Shown piece by piece: positions 12,293 to 24,109 of a stretch of DNA of 64,000 nt. Source of the stretch: Plectrocnemia conspersa (taxonomy: Eukaryota > Arthropoda > Insecta > Trichoptera > Polycentropodidae); assembly GCA_009617715.1 (NCBI GenBank), contig VTFK01000010.1:434001-498000 (forward strand), read 5' to 3'. The position numbers and the translations under genes are program-made. Numbering within the stretch: position 1 is the first letter of the stretch; every line of letters starts with the position of its first letter. Under the pieces are notes generated by a model, which was given only the letters and a program-made list of their open reading frames with translations, did no database searches and was not told the DNA's origin.

Positions 12293-14372
12293 CGTTTACG
12301 AGACATTCAAAATGCTCGATATCGGTTCTCAAGAAATTCAACGTAAATATACACAAAATTTTACTTATTTAAATAAGGACCAATGGGAAGCTTTACAAAT
12401 TATTAACTAATCAATGTATTAATTAAAAAAAATATATTGTATAATTTCAACAAATAATTAGCTTTACGTGTATTTGTTTTTGTCCACTGACTCTTGATTA
12501 AAAATAGGGTGTAAATTTGTGCTTTGTAACATTGAGTAGCGCATCCGCAGCACAACAAAGCTGATGAATTCTGCTGTAAAAATATATCTAAAAGCCCCTT
12601 TCAGTACCGATCGCAAAACTCAAGATAATTTTTACGTCGCAAATTTTAAAGATAAGTTAGGGATTGATAAGTAATTAAAAGAGACTCTAAATGGCCAGGG
12701 ATGTCATTTCAGCTTTTTCCGCAGTGGGGGAAGTTGGCCAGTCAATATTATTTTTTTTATTTTACTTAGATTCATAGTATTTCATTAAATGATATGCATT
12801 TTTCTGGCCATATTCAAGGGGGCGTCCTTGTTTAGAATCCACGTCAAAAGCAATAAAATCGTGCCATCGCCGTCGCAGTGAAAACGTTCGGTGATGGCAC
12901 GATAATAAGTGAGAATCAAATGAAGCATATCTAAACCGAATTTTGAACAATAGGAAAGCCGAAAAACAATAATCCCTTCTCAGAAGTAAAAAAATCACGT
13001 CAAAAACAATAAAGTTGCGCTTTCCTATTGACCAAAATTCGGTTTGAATATACTTTGATCAGCCCTCTTATATTACTATTATTTATACTTATATAAATTG
13101 TGGATAAATGTAATTAATAAGAAAAAAATCATAATTTTAAATATTTAAACTTTTTAATAACATATCAATGCATACATGTTTATAAATAATAATCAAACAA
13201 ACATTTCGGACAAACACATTTTTCACAGCTCTCCAATAGTTACTTTGCAAAGATATGTTAGGATAATATCAAATCTATAGACAAAATTGGTTCGTCATTA
13301 TATTTAATATATCTTTATGCGCATAAAGCATTTTTAACGATATACAGTTATAAAAAATAAAACAGCGATCCATCGCAACATCGCAACTATACCCTGTCAA
13401 CGACAAATGTTAAATAAGACGATAGTTTAATAAAATATCAATAACAATTGACCCATAACAGTTTTTCCATATATCCAAAGAAAAGTTAATCGAATGAAAT
13501 ATCGATTACAATTGATACATAACAAATTTTTAGTCATAATCAATATAAATTTTATACATGCATATATATATATATATAAAATAATGTCTTAAAATCTTTT
13601 TGACATTGGCAATAAAGAATTTAAGGAATCGTTTAAATATAATAAAGTATTATGTTATAAATATCACATTACCGGTTAAAAGTATAAATGTTTCAAGTTA
13701 AATTCAAGCTTTTATTGATGTATGTATATTAAAAATTGCAATAACAATGAAACAGCCGATCAATGATAAATTTTAAGAATAATTGGGATGCATTTAATAA
13801 CTTTTATCTTATCCATAATAATTATCAGAATATGGTTATTATATAGAAAATGTTTTTAAAAAGAAGTCTTACTTGGAAGGTAGTGTATTCGTATTTAAAA
13901 TATAAAAAGCATAGTCAAAGTTTATTATTTATCTTGAAATGCTTATGATTAAACTGAAAAGCTGAAGATACAGTTATATAATTATAAAAACATTTATATA
14001 ATCATAAAAACATTTTAAATTACAAATCAACGGATTTTATCAGACCTGATACAATTTGCCAGCATATTATAATTAAGGACAAAGACTAAATAAATCATCA
14101 TTGCGTAATGTGCCTTACATATTGTCAAATCATCTGATTATAGTCCTCAGATGGATCGTAGATATCTAGAAAATATTAGTTATTTGTTTCTCTAACAAAC
14201 CTTGCATAAAAATTTAATAAAACTAAGCCTATTAAATAAGCCTTAAGATAATATAAATGCATATATATATATATTATTATGACTGAGAGTAGCTTAAGAA
14301 AGTATTATTTTTGTATAAAATCACACTTTACAGTCGGTTTATTAATTAAAACTAGTCAACGTATTTATGCCA
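12293..14372. other. Intergenic AT-rich region with a foldback repeat
   Basis: Apart from the repeat at 12690-13075 the region shows no gene. Small TA microsatellites occur near 13563-13580 and 14262-14275. The right end should contain the GNB1L 3' UTR, which is transcribed leftward. Confidence 0.5.
12690..13075. repeat. Foldback-type dispersed repeat, copy A
   Basis: The copy contains an inverted pair: AAACCGAATTTTG-CAATAGGAAAG at about 12932-12958 and CTTTCCTATTG-CAAAATTCGGTTT at about 13020-13046. They flank words such as CTTCTCAGAAG and CACGTCAAAA. The same words recur in inverted orientation at about 28262-28510 and in part at about 54945-55050. No coding capacity is seen. It is most likely a MITE or foldback element. 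Confidence 0.6.
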
Positions 14373-15658
14373 TCAATTGTATATGTCCCATAGAGTTATC
14401 TTCGAATCCATGCCTCCAGCTGCCATTATCGGAGAGCCCCAAGATGAAATTACTCCTTTCGAGAAGCAAACATCCTGTATGGGTTTCTTGTGCTCTGTTA
14501 AAACGGCTAACGGTCTTAGACTCTTCCACGAATAAACCCTCAACCTTCCGTCCCAACCGCCGCTCACGAACACTTTCTTATCGGGCCGAATCTTCAACGA
14601 GTTCACACCTGGATTTTTCATGATTATCTCGCTCTTGACAGTCATGCTCAGATCATTTTTAGATATTGTGAAAACTTGTATGTTATCTGAAGCGTTACCG
14701 TAAACTCCACGACATGTAATCAAATCGTAATCTATGCCTAGAGGAAATTCTCGCATTTTTAAATGACTGACCGTCTTCTGAGCTTTTAAATCCCATAAGT
14801 ATACGTCGCCGCTTTCGTGGCCGGCTAACAAATACTGACCTTCGTGTATGTTGAGATATTTAAAACACATAACCTCGCCGATCGGGTCGGTCGTACTCGG
14901 CGTTAGAGTAGTAATCTTTTCACCGTGCATTGTGTAAATGTTAATCTTTGAGTTTCTCTCGGGACATAACAAAAGTTCATCGTTATCGGACACGTGAAAG
15001 CGACAAAATCCGCAATATCCACTTTCGAGAGTAGTGTGAATCGAATAGTCACTCTCGTTTCTATTCCATATTTTAATAAATCCTCCTTTTTCTTGAGTGT
15101 ACATTTTATTTATTGTATGATATACGTTTAAAATTGTAGATTGTCCAACTGTCAACTTCTCGTGTACTCTATTTGTCTGTAAATATAATAAAACATTTCA
15201 ATTATATTTTTTATACAGTATTCTATTACATTGACAATTGTATGGGGAAATTAAAATGTTTTTATTGCTCTACATCTATGTACATTCAATTCATACAAAC
15301 CGAACCTATTGGAAGAAATGTTATTAATTTATGTGATACTGTTTATTCTTTAAAAGTTAAAATGCCTCCAATTCCTCATTGATTCACTTACTTCTATTCG
15401 TTATTGACTTTTTCGAAAAAAATCGAATCCTTGTGATAATATTTTTCCAAACTATTAAACCATTAAACAAAAATAAATAAAAATAAATACATAAATAATA
15501 CGTACTTTGAGATTCCAAGTAAAAACTTTGCCATTTTGCGTTCCAGTTGATAAAAATTCATCGCCGTGATAACAATTGAAGCATATACTGTGTATTTCGG
15601 TTAGTTCGGCTGAATGTAAAGTGAAAACTGGATCTGGCGGTAAGACAGCTGCAGCCAT
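14373..15658 (-). CDS. Gnb1l: GNB1L-like WD40-repeat protein
   Basis: Two exons are read on the minus strand: exon 1 at 15658-15506 (51 codons, donor gtacgt) and exon 2 at 15176-14373 (acceptor tttacag, stop TGA at 14375-14373). Together they encode 318 aa; human GNB1L has 327. The phase-0 join gives WNLK-TNRVHEK. The product is a run of WD40 units. Diagnostic matches to GNB1L are RPDKKVFVSGGWDGRLRVYS and the end GGMDSKITLWDIYN, which parallel the human penultimate and last blades. GNB1L is a cytosolic WD40 protein reported to help assemble PI3K-like kinases with the TTT complex. The catalogue function is established knowledge; nothing here tests it. The start ATG follows a short non-coding leader and gives a typical N-terminus. 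Confidence 0.92.
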
Positions 15659-17975
15659 ATTTTCTGTGAAATATAAACTATAAACTAAATTCAGACTACG
15701 ATTTGTATCTTTAGTCTTCGACGAATGCTTACGTTATGACCAACAGTTAAAAATAACAAATCTACCTACTCACAGATGTCAAACTGGAATTTGGAGGTTA
15801 TGCTACGATGAAATGTCAATGACTTCACATGTAAATTTAATAAAATTAATGTTAGCATATAAAAAAATTTGTCAAATATTCAATAGTAATACGTAATAAA
15901 ATATTTTACTTAATTTATATATGATGGCAATTGTCAGAAAAGTTAATATTTGCGAAAATAAGGTACAATTAAAAAAATAATGAATAATATATTAAAAACG
16001 TATATTTGGGAATTATATAGAACAATTAAGAAAATTCCAAAGTAGAATTCCCACTCTGCTGTGCAGATATATGAAAATATTTTTAAGATTTAAATTTGTC
16101 AGATTTGAAACGTACATTTACTGTTGAAACCCAAACCTAACCTAAACGAATATGTTGATATAATAGTTATTTTGTTTAGGTTAGATTTTGGTTTGACAGC
16201 TCGGGAAATGCAGTGGGGAGAACCAACTGATGGGTTTTGCGCGTTACGCTGTGCTAATTAGCATTTATCAACATATATACATATTAAAAATTCTAAGAAA
16301 AATAATATTTGATAATATTAAAGTAATTACAAATTAGTCTAATTAAACTGAACTTTTCCCCTTATTTCACAAATACAAATAAAAACACTATTCTATATAA
16401 TAATGCGATGTTTGGAACTAATCGAGAATAATAAATATAATAGTTAAACCACTTTCGCTTAACTTTATTTTATGTCATTTTAATTAAAAGAAAGTTTCAA
16501 TTTTACATGAAATATCGGTTTGTGGCTGCGGGCAGGGCCACTTCTACCATTAAGTAAGATTTTCGGGGCCCTAAAACTCCTTAAACTACCATTGTAATTT
16601 TGTATAAATAAAGATATGTATTTTTATTTTCCTCGCAAAATTCTAAAATATGTTTTTTTTTGTCTAATCTTTGTAAATGTTTAAAGTTATTCAATATGAA
16701 TTCGATGTCCACATCCATAAATATAGAAAATCTGTGTCTCCATTATCAATTTTTTACTTTTTAAAAAATCTTCTAAATACATTTTCATTGGATATTTCAC
16801 TAGAGTATTGTGCTTGTTCATTTGTGATATAAATTGATTTCTTTAAAAATTATAATTTGTTCTAAATATTTTTCAAATGTTGTACAGTTTAGATTTTTTG
16901 TGACTGCGTGCGTGAATATATACCGAACCAAAATAAACCGATAATTTTTTCGTTTCAATTTCGATTCGAAGCCCTGCTCGAGAGCTGGTTGAAGAAATCA
17001 ATATTGAGGCAAATTTTAAGCCAGAGATAAGAATGAAGAAAATTAAATTATTCACTTACGAATTAGAAGATGAACCTATCGCTGACCCCAAAGAGAAGTT
17101 CAGAGTAAATTACTATTTTGTAACATCAGACGCGGCAATTATTTCTGTAAATGACCGATTTATACAGTTTAACAAAATTGTAAGATTATTTGGTTTTCTA
17201 TACAATATAAGAGACCTCAAGATGAAAACTTCCAAAGAACTTATGGGAGCCGAATTTAGATTTGTTATGGCCAAAACTGGTCGGCGCTGGAGTAGCATCC
17301 CGTGACCGTTTTCTCTCTCTCTACCGGCAATCCCGCAAGGGTTCGGACGCGTGCTGTCGCGCGCGCGTCCGTTGAAATGTAAACAACTGTAACCGTCAAT
17401 AAAAATACTACTGCAGCGGCTCAATCTGTGTCTAATTGCCACCCGCCATCATCACCGTCCATAAAAACTCATGCATTTCATGGATAAATAGTCTGACATT
17501 TTGATTCTTCAAAATCACAAGTAAATAATTTGCATATACATCATGCGAAGTAACTAGACTACACCATATGCAAAATATCGTATAAAAAAAATTTATAATA
17601 TCAAAGTAATACGGACTAAGAAATATTTACATTATTGAATCTTAATAAATTTATTATTCGGTAAAAATATTGCTAATCTTGTACAAAGTTTTCAAATCAC
17701 TGCTAACAATAAACGAATGTTGAAATTTGAAACGAAATTTTTATTCAAATCTTTAATATTTGGTATACGATAATCATAATATTTTAAAATACTTTTATGG
17801 TCACTATACAATTTGTTAAGGCTAAAAATCAATTGTCAATAAATGTGTATGGCCGCGATTTATATGTTTCGGTCCGTTCTAATCTAAACAAGTCATAACA
17901 TAGTGGGGCGTGCAGACGTTCGCTTAGAAAAATTGCAGTGATTGATGTTTTAATTGTTTGGCGACACAAAATCAA
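15659..17975. other. Intergenic region between GNB1L and EXT2 (divergent promoters)
   Basis: GNB1L is read to the left and EXT2 to the right, so both 5' flanks lie here. The stretch is AT-rich, apart from a transposase relic at about 16965-17290 and a GC-richer segment at about 17280-17450. That segment contains a CpG-rich GCGCGCGCG run and an AATAAA-type signal at about 17400, so it could be an LTR fragment or UTR-like sequence. No other gene was recognised. Confidence 0.45.
16965..17290 (+). pseudogene. hAT-family transposase fragment
   Basis: The reading frame through ATG 17033 can be extended upstream to about 16971 without a stop (ARELVEEINIEANFKPEIRM). It continues through EKFRVNYYFVTSDAAIISV and IVRLFGFLYNI. 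This pattern (FRVNYF-V-D-AI-S--RF--------FGFL) is characteristic of the middle part of hAT / zinc-finger MYM-like transposases found in insects. The homology stops at about residue 85 of the frame (near 17285). Neither the catalytic nor the C-terminal dimerisation part follows. The fragment is broken and non-functional as a transposase. Confidence 0.6.
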
Positions 17976-20900
17976 ATGATTCTGAAATGGAGTCGTCCTT
18001 CTCCGCGACAGTTTTTCACTGTATTAGCAGTGATTGCAGTTATATCGGCGATTGCACTGGCCGGGGCTTTAATTTGGGGCGGAAACGCCTCTCTGAAAGG
18101 CGACACCATAGAGGTGATCGCTGAGCTACCGTTGTCTGCACTAGCGGAAAGACCTCCCAGATTACTTCCTCCGGCGCAGAAGCGACCCGCCCCTCGTCCG
18201 CCGGATTGCACATATTGGGATTGCTTCAACGTGTATCGCTGCGGACACAAAGGTCGCAATAGAATATCGGTTTATGTCTATCCGCCTCACGACTACATAG
18301 ACTCGAGCGGAGATTCGGCAGCCCCGCCTGTGTCGGAAGAGTTTTATTATATTTTAAAAACTATAATCGAGAGCGAGTATTATACACCGAACCCCGCTGA
18401 GGCGTGTCTCTTCGTACCGAGCATCGATACGCTTAACCAGAACAGATTGAATTTGAAGTTGACCGAACAAGCGCTCCTAAAACTTCCATAGTAAGTTTGT
18501 TGTACTTAATTCATATGTCTAAAGGTCATGTTCAAAGTTATTGGATATTATTTAAACACTAGATTTGTGGTTTCTGATTTGATTTGTATCAGAGTATTTT
18601 TTTATATTTGAACATTCTAACCCTTTGCGGTGTGACTTCGCAGCCAGTAAGATGTAAGCGAAAACTAGTGAGAATTTTATTAGATTATATTACATATTGC
18701 GACAAACTATGATTGGCGAGATCGTTATTCTCCGAGCGGTGGTGGAGAAGCTGGTGGAAGGATGAAGTCAGTGGAAGATCCTTAGAGTTGTGATTGGTGT
18801 GGCAGCGACAGTATAGCGGAGGTTGATCCCTCTCTGCTGCGGTGCTCGTATGATGGAGTCCCTCTTAGAATGTGAAAGTCCATAATCGTATATTATGTCT
18901 CCACAAAAAAAACACAAATCAAACAAAAATAATAATTTGCTCTAAACTTGACATTGCTCATAAAGTTACCATTGAATGCCTATTGAAACAGTTTTCAATT
19001 TACTCAGATCATAAGAAATATAAGTTAATTTTCATACCCTCGCTAAATTGTTTGTTGATTTATTTATTTTTGCCTAATAAACAATATTTTAAATGACAAC
19101 TTCTGGTGCCATTCCTTAAAGATACTTTAAATTACACATTTAAAAAAAAATTCAAGAAGGTTCCACAAGGTTATAGAAATTCTAGAAAATTCTACAAGAT
19201 TCTAATCGAAAGAGTATATAATATTCTAAAAAATTTGGGAGGTCATCTAAAAATGGCACTGATTTTGTAGATGTATGCCAAAAAGATGGAAGCAATTTGG
19301 GACACTTTTTATAAAAGTAACATATCTTTCGCAATATCTTTATCATTATTTGACAATGCTGATCTACAATAAAAAAAAAAGTTGATGTTTAATATGGAAA
19401 AAATTCCTTCTCTCAATTGTGAGGTCATTAATTTATGAGAGATTTGTTTTCTAAATACTCGGCACAACCTACATAATAACTATGCAATTAAAATTACTTA
19501 TTTATTGAATTTATTTTATTTCAGTTGGGAAAATGGCGAAAATCACATAATTTTCAACATGATAGCTGGATCACCTCCTGATTTCAATACTGTGATTGAT
19601 TTGAATACCGGAAGAGCTTTAATAGCTGGTGCTGGATTCGATTCGTGGACCTATCGTACCAGTTTCGATATATCATTACCTTTATATTCACCCGATGCCA
19701 TATCAAACGACGATAACAATCCGACTGATAAAATGTATTTAATTATGTCGTCTCAGATGAACTTATACGAAGATCACATGAGAGAGCTTCGAGATTTAGC
19801 TGATGCACATGACGATTTTCTATTGTTGGATTCTTGCAATGAAAACATTCACGAAACCAACTATTCTACTAGATGTCAATATAAAACGGGAGTGTTATAT
19901 AATTATCCCGAAATTTTAAAGCACGCTCATTTTTGCTTAGTGGGGCGTGGAGTCCGATTAGCTCAATCTACTTTATTAGAAGGAATGGCCGCCGGTTGTA
20001 TTCCAGTTGTGGTTGCCGATTCGATAGTTATGCCTTTCCAATCGGTTCTCGATTGGCATAGAACTGCCGTATTTGTACCGGAAGAAAATCTACTCAATTT
20101 GATATCCATATTGAAAGGAATATCTAGAGAACGCATGCTTGAAATGGCACATCAGTCTAAATGGCTATTCGATAACTATTTTTCATCGATCAAAAAGATT
20201 ACGACTGTTACATTAGACATTATAAACGACCGTGTCTTTCCACTGATGGCTAAATCGTACGAGCAATGGAACATGCCTCCGAATCCCGTAAATATATTTG
20301 ATCTATATTTATCTATATATGATTTTATTAACATAATTTATAGATTGCAGCTTCGAATCCGCTATTCTTACCGGTCACGGCACCGAAAGCTCCTGGTTTT
20401 ACAGCCGTCATATTGACTTACGATAGGATTGAAAGTCTCTTCACGCTTATAAATAAACTAGTGAGGACGCCAAGCTTGCAGAAAGTATTAGTCATTTGGA
20501 ACAATCAGAAAAAATCGCCGCCGCCTCGTAATTATTATTTTTTAATTTAATATCAATCTAACCGGTATTGCTTATTGATTATACAATTTATTTTACAGCA
20601 TCACAATGGCCTCTCATATCAAAACCATTGAAGGTTATTCAAACCAAAGAAAACAAATTGTCGAATAGGTTTTATCCGTATGAAGAAATAGAAACTGAAT
20701 GCTTGTTAACAATAGACGACGATATCATAATGCTGACGCCGGATGAACTTGAATTTGGGTAAAAACATTACATTTGTTATTAAAGTACATTTAAGAAAAA
20801 TACGTTGAATTGCATTATTGATATATGAAATACACAGATCCATATAGAACATTTTGAAATAGTCGCAAGTGAAATAATAAATATTTTAATAATGGTTTTA

Positions 20901-23283
20901 AAGTTGGCTAAATTTATTTATTCATTATTTTAATAGATGTCTATGTACATAAATGTAAAAATAATTAATTTTATATTGATAGTAGATCTATATATATATA
21001 TATATATATATATAATAACATACTGTTTGATCTTATAAGATACAACAATATTATTATCTCTTACAGATTTAACGATTTCTTATTTTATTATAAAATACAA
21101 TAATTTTAACCATTTCATGAAAATGTATTTATGTATACATAAAGTTTCAATAATTTTTTTTATAAATATGTTATTAAATATAAAACATTTTCAGTTAATT
21201 TTTATTAGAATACATACACTCTCCGTTGATTTTTTTGATGTGTACAGAACTAGTTAGCCTAAACAGTTAAAAGAAATTAGATTGTTAACAACCTATTTTG
21301 TGTCGCTCCATTTAGAATAAATTTGTTAAAGAGCAAATTTAAATTTAAAGGCACGGGGGAGCTGGTTCCCCCATAAGTTGGTAAAGCTCATTTATATTCG
21401 CCATAACTGTTAGATTAATAATATTACATTTTTTAGTGTTACAAGAGTAAGTTGAATAGTTCTTAGAATTGTATATATTGTTACAGTGATTTCATACTAG
21501 CAGTGACAGTATACTTTCACTGGTGTTTTAGGGAATTCATATTCCAAGTACACTTTCGCCAGTGGATGTATATTATTATAGACGAAAATACAATTTCACT
21601 GGTATACGCCAGTGAAAGTATAAGTTTTGACAGAAATACCTTCGCGTTCTACATAAAATTAAATAGATTTATAGCAGATTCGTTGAGTTATTCAACGCTC
21701 GCTCGCTCGCACCTAAGTTTTGGTTACATGATTGTCCTATATTTTTATTCTGACCATTATATATTTATTCTGATCCTGAATAATATAATTATGAGCATTA
21801 CATGTATTAATTCGGATCGTTCTATATTTTACTCTGACTATGCTATTTTGATTCTAACCATCTGATATTCATTCTGACCCTGAATAATATAATTATGACC
21901 AGGTTCACAAAATATAGATTCTTTGACCTCGAGCAGTGAATTTATAAATCTATTGTGTAATATGCTTTCACCGACTGATTTGACGAAAGTATATTTTCAC
22001 TGGGGGATGTAGATTTGCTGTAACACATATACGAGTTGAGGGAATTAAATTTCCATATTGACCCAATTAAAAGAACCACAACCTATTCAAAACACCTACC
22101 GCACATATACAAAGCAGCAATTCTCAGATGAGATTCTGTAAGTTGAATTAAAAGGTTCTGCGAATACTCAATAGGCAAGGTCAAATAGTGGCAGGGAAGA
22201 CAGGAGTACATACGAAAAAATGTAACAAGTGTTGGTTCCTTAAAAGATTGCTTATAAAGCATTATTTTTATGTGCCAGAAATTATTTAAGCGTTTCTGTT
22301 ATGTTGTACCACTTTAAAAAGGTTCTCTGACTAAATTTAATTGAGAAACACTTGACTAGATGTTGACTTTTGGTTTCATACTCAGTCGATTTAGTTTATG
22401 ACTTACGTCTACCTATACCTAAAAAATAGTAAAAGTCATCCATTTCATTAATATCGATGTATTGGAACATCTCTTGATTATACTTGATTCCAAGAACTTT
22501 TTCATTAGTAGAAAATAATAGACAATTTACATACATAAATAAACATGAAAATAATATAAACATACATATAAAAGGTACTGTTGTATTATAATTGCAAACC
22601 ATACTGAAAAATTACAATTTTCAATATATATACATTATTAATGAATACATATTTTTATTTAGATTTGAAGTTTGGCGTGAATTTCCAGACCGAATTGTAG
22701 GATTTCCATCAAGAGTACATTTGTGGGATAACATAACGCAAACATGGAAATATCATAGTGAATGGACTAATCAGATATCAATGGTACTATTTGTTATTTA
22801 TAATCACATTAAATATCTCCTTAATTAAATAATATGATTTAGGTTTTAACCGGAGCTGCTTTTCACCATAAATTATGGTCTTGGTATTACACAGTCGGAA
22901 TGCCAGGAGATATAAAGCAGTGGGTCGATGATAATATGAATTGTGAAGACATAGCCATGAACTTCCTCGTCGCCAACTTGACCAATAAACCTCCTATTAA
23001 GGTATAATTTTATTAAATGATAATATTAAAATAAACATTTATTAAAAAATAATATTTTTAGGTCGCTCCCAGGAAGAAATTCAAATGTCCCGAATGCACA
23101 AACACAGAAATGCTTTCAGCGGATATAGGTCACATGACGGAACGATCGGCTTGTGTCGATAGACTCGCTAAAGTCTACGGACGAATGGCTCTTAAAACGG
23201 TAGAGTTCAGAGCCGATCCCGTCTTGTTCCGTGATTCATTCCCACAGAAACTTAAATGGTTTAACGATATAGGTAGTCTATAA
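17976..23283 (+). CDS. sotv: Exostosin-2 (EXT2 / sister of tout-velu), heparan-sulfate polymerase subunit
   Basis: Seven exons: 17976-18490, 19525-20287, 20344-20527, 20599-20758, 22663-22783, 22843-23001 and 23062-23283. They join in frame to 707 aa; human EXT2 has 718. Intron 2 is only 56 bp. The start is the ATG at 17976 (MILKWSRP); an upstream in-frame TTG is not needed. A transmembrane segment at residues about 12-36 gives the type II Golgi topology of the family. The GT47 exostosin domain follows ([27 protein letters not shown]). The GT64 domain ends the protein, with the DDD metal-binding motif at residues 527-529 ([16 protein letters not shown]), [14 protein letters not shown], and the typical end NDIGSL. 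EXT2 pairs with EXT1 to polymerise GlcA-GlcNAc on heparan-sulfate proteoglycans, which affects Hedgehog, Wnt and BMP spread. The EXT2 identity (not EXT1) follows from the N-terminal and C-terminal motifs. Confidence 0.96.
20986..21014. repeat. TA dinucleotide microsatellite
   Basis: A run of alternating TA of about 26 bases lies in EXT2 intron 4. It is a simple repeat with no inferred function. Confidence 0.9.
21479..22025. mobile_element. MITE-like element with TGTTACAG ends, copy 1
   Basis: The ends TGTTACAG (21479) and CTGTAACA (22018-22025) are perfect inverted octamers. Inside are repeated TTTCACTGG / CCAGTGAAA words. A related element with the same ends lies at 55858-56220. Between about 21740 and 21900 sits a degenerate tandem array of TTCTGACCAT-type units. 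It lies within EXT2 intron 4 and has no coding capacity. Confidence 0.6.
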
Positions 23284-24109
23284 TAATTCATGAAACGCTA
23301 AACAACAATTTGTCAGAGTTAGAGTTATTAGGAAATTCTTGTTGTTACGAATATTTAGAATTTGACTGTGATTTTTATTTTATAAATTATTTAGAGAATG
23401 TTATACATAGGTTTGTTACGATGATTACAAAAAAATACGCACACATTTGACAAATCTCGATATTACCAAACTTATCAAAATAGTTATAAGATGCATTTAT
23501 ATTGTTAAAGCAAATTTATTATATTAATAAATTTGTGTGTTATGTACATATGCATAATAATCATATGTGTGAATTTGTGCTATAGTGTTTTTGTAGTATA
23601 CATATGCAATGCCATATTAAATTAGACGTAGTCATTTTATCATAGACTGGTAATTTGAATCCTATTGAATGTTATATATCATTTAAATTATGCCATAAAA
23701 ATATGTAGAAGTGTTTAAAACAAAGATGAAAAATATATAAAAACTTTATTACACGAGTTATTTTAACAATGTACATGTTAAATCCTATCAACAACTAAGG
23801 AGTGGTCCTAGACGATTTTTAATCATATAAATGCTTCACAAACAGAGATCAGGACATTAAATAACTTACGAATAAGTACAATTATATTATTTACATATGT
23901 AAATTCACAAATCTATGGGTTTTACGAGAAAACCCAGACTAGAGTCTTGTGTAATAAATACAGCAAATCAGATCGCCGGTTCTTTAACAAAACACTTATT
24001 GTTACTTTGTACTGGAGGTAATCGTTTATTCACAACGTAGCACCTCAATTGTTTATCAGTCACATTTGCACAAATCGTGTCGTGTTCTCTTAAAGAATAA
24101 CAACTTTAA
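23284..24109. other. Convergent 3' flanks of EXT2 and TMEM39
   Basis: EXT2 ends on the left and TMEM39, transcribed leftward, ends on the right. The two 3' UTRs therefore face each other in this AT-rich 826-bp interval. No other feature is visible. Confidence 0.6.

Noticed and set aside
17958..17975. Upstream TTG start extending EXT2 by six residues
   Set aside because: The family starts with a short basic segment before the membrane helix, and ATG at 17976 supplies this.
17972..18259. 95-codon minus-strand frame in EXT2 exon 1
   Set aside because: Antisense shadow of a coding exon.
20288..20416. Frame after MPPNP in EXT2 exon 2
   Set aside because: This is the 56-bp intron read in phase, then exon 3 out of frame; the spliced phase restores the conserved NPLFLP region.
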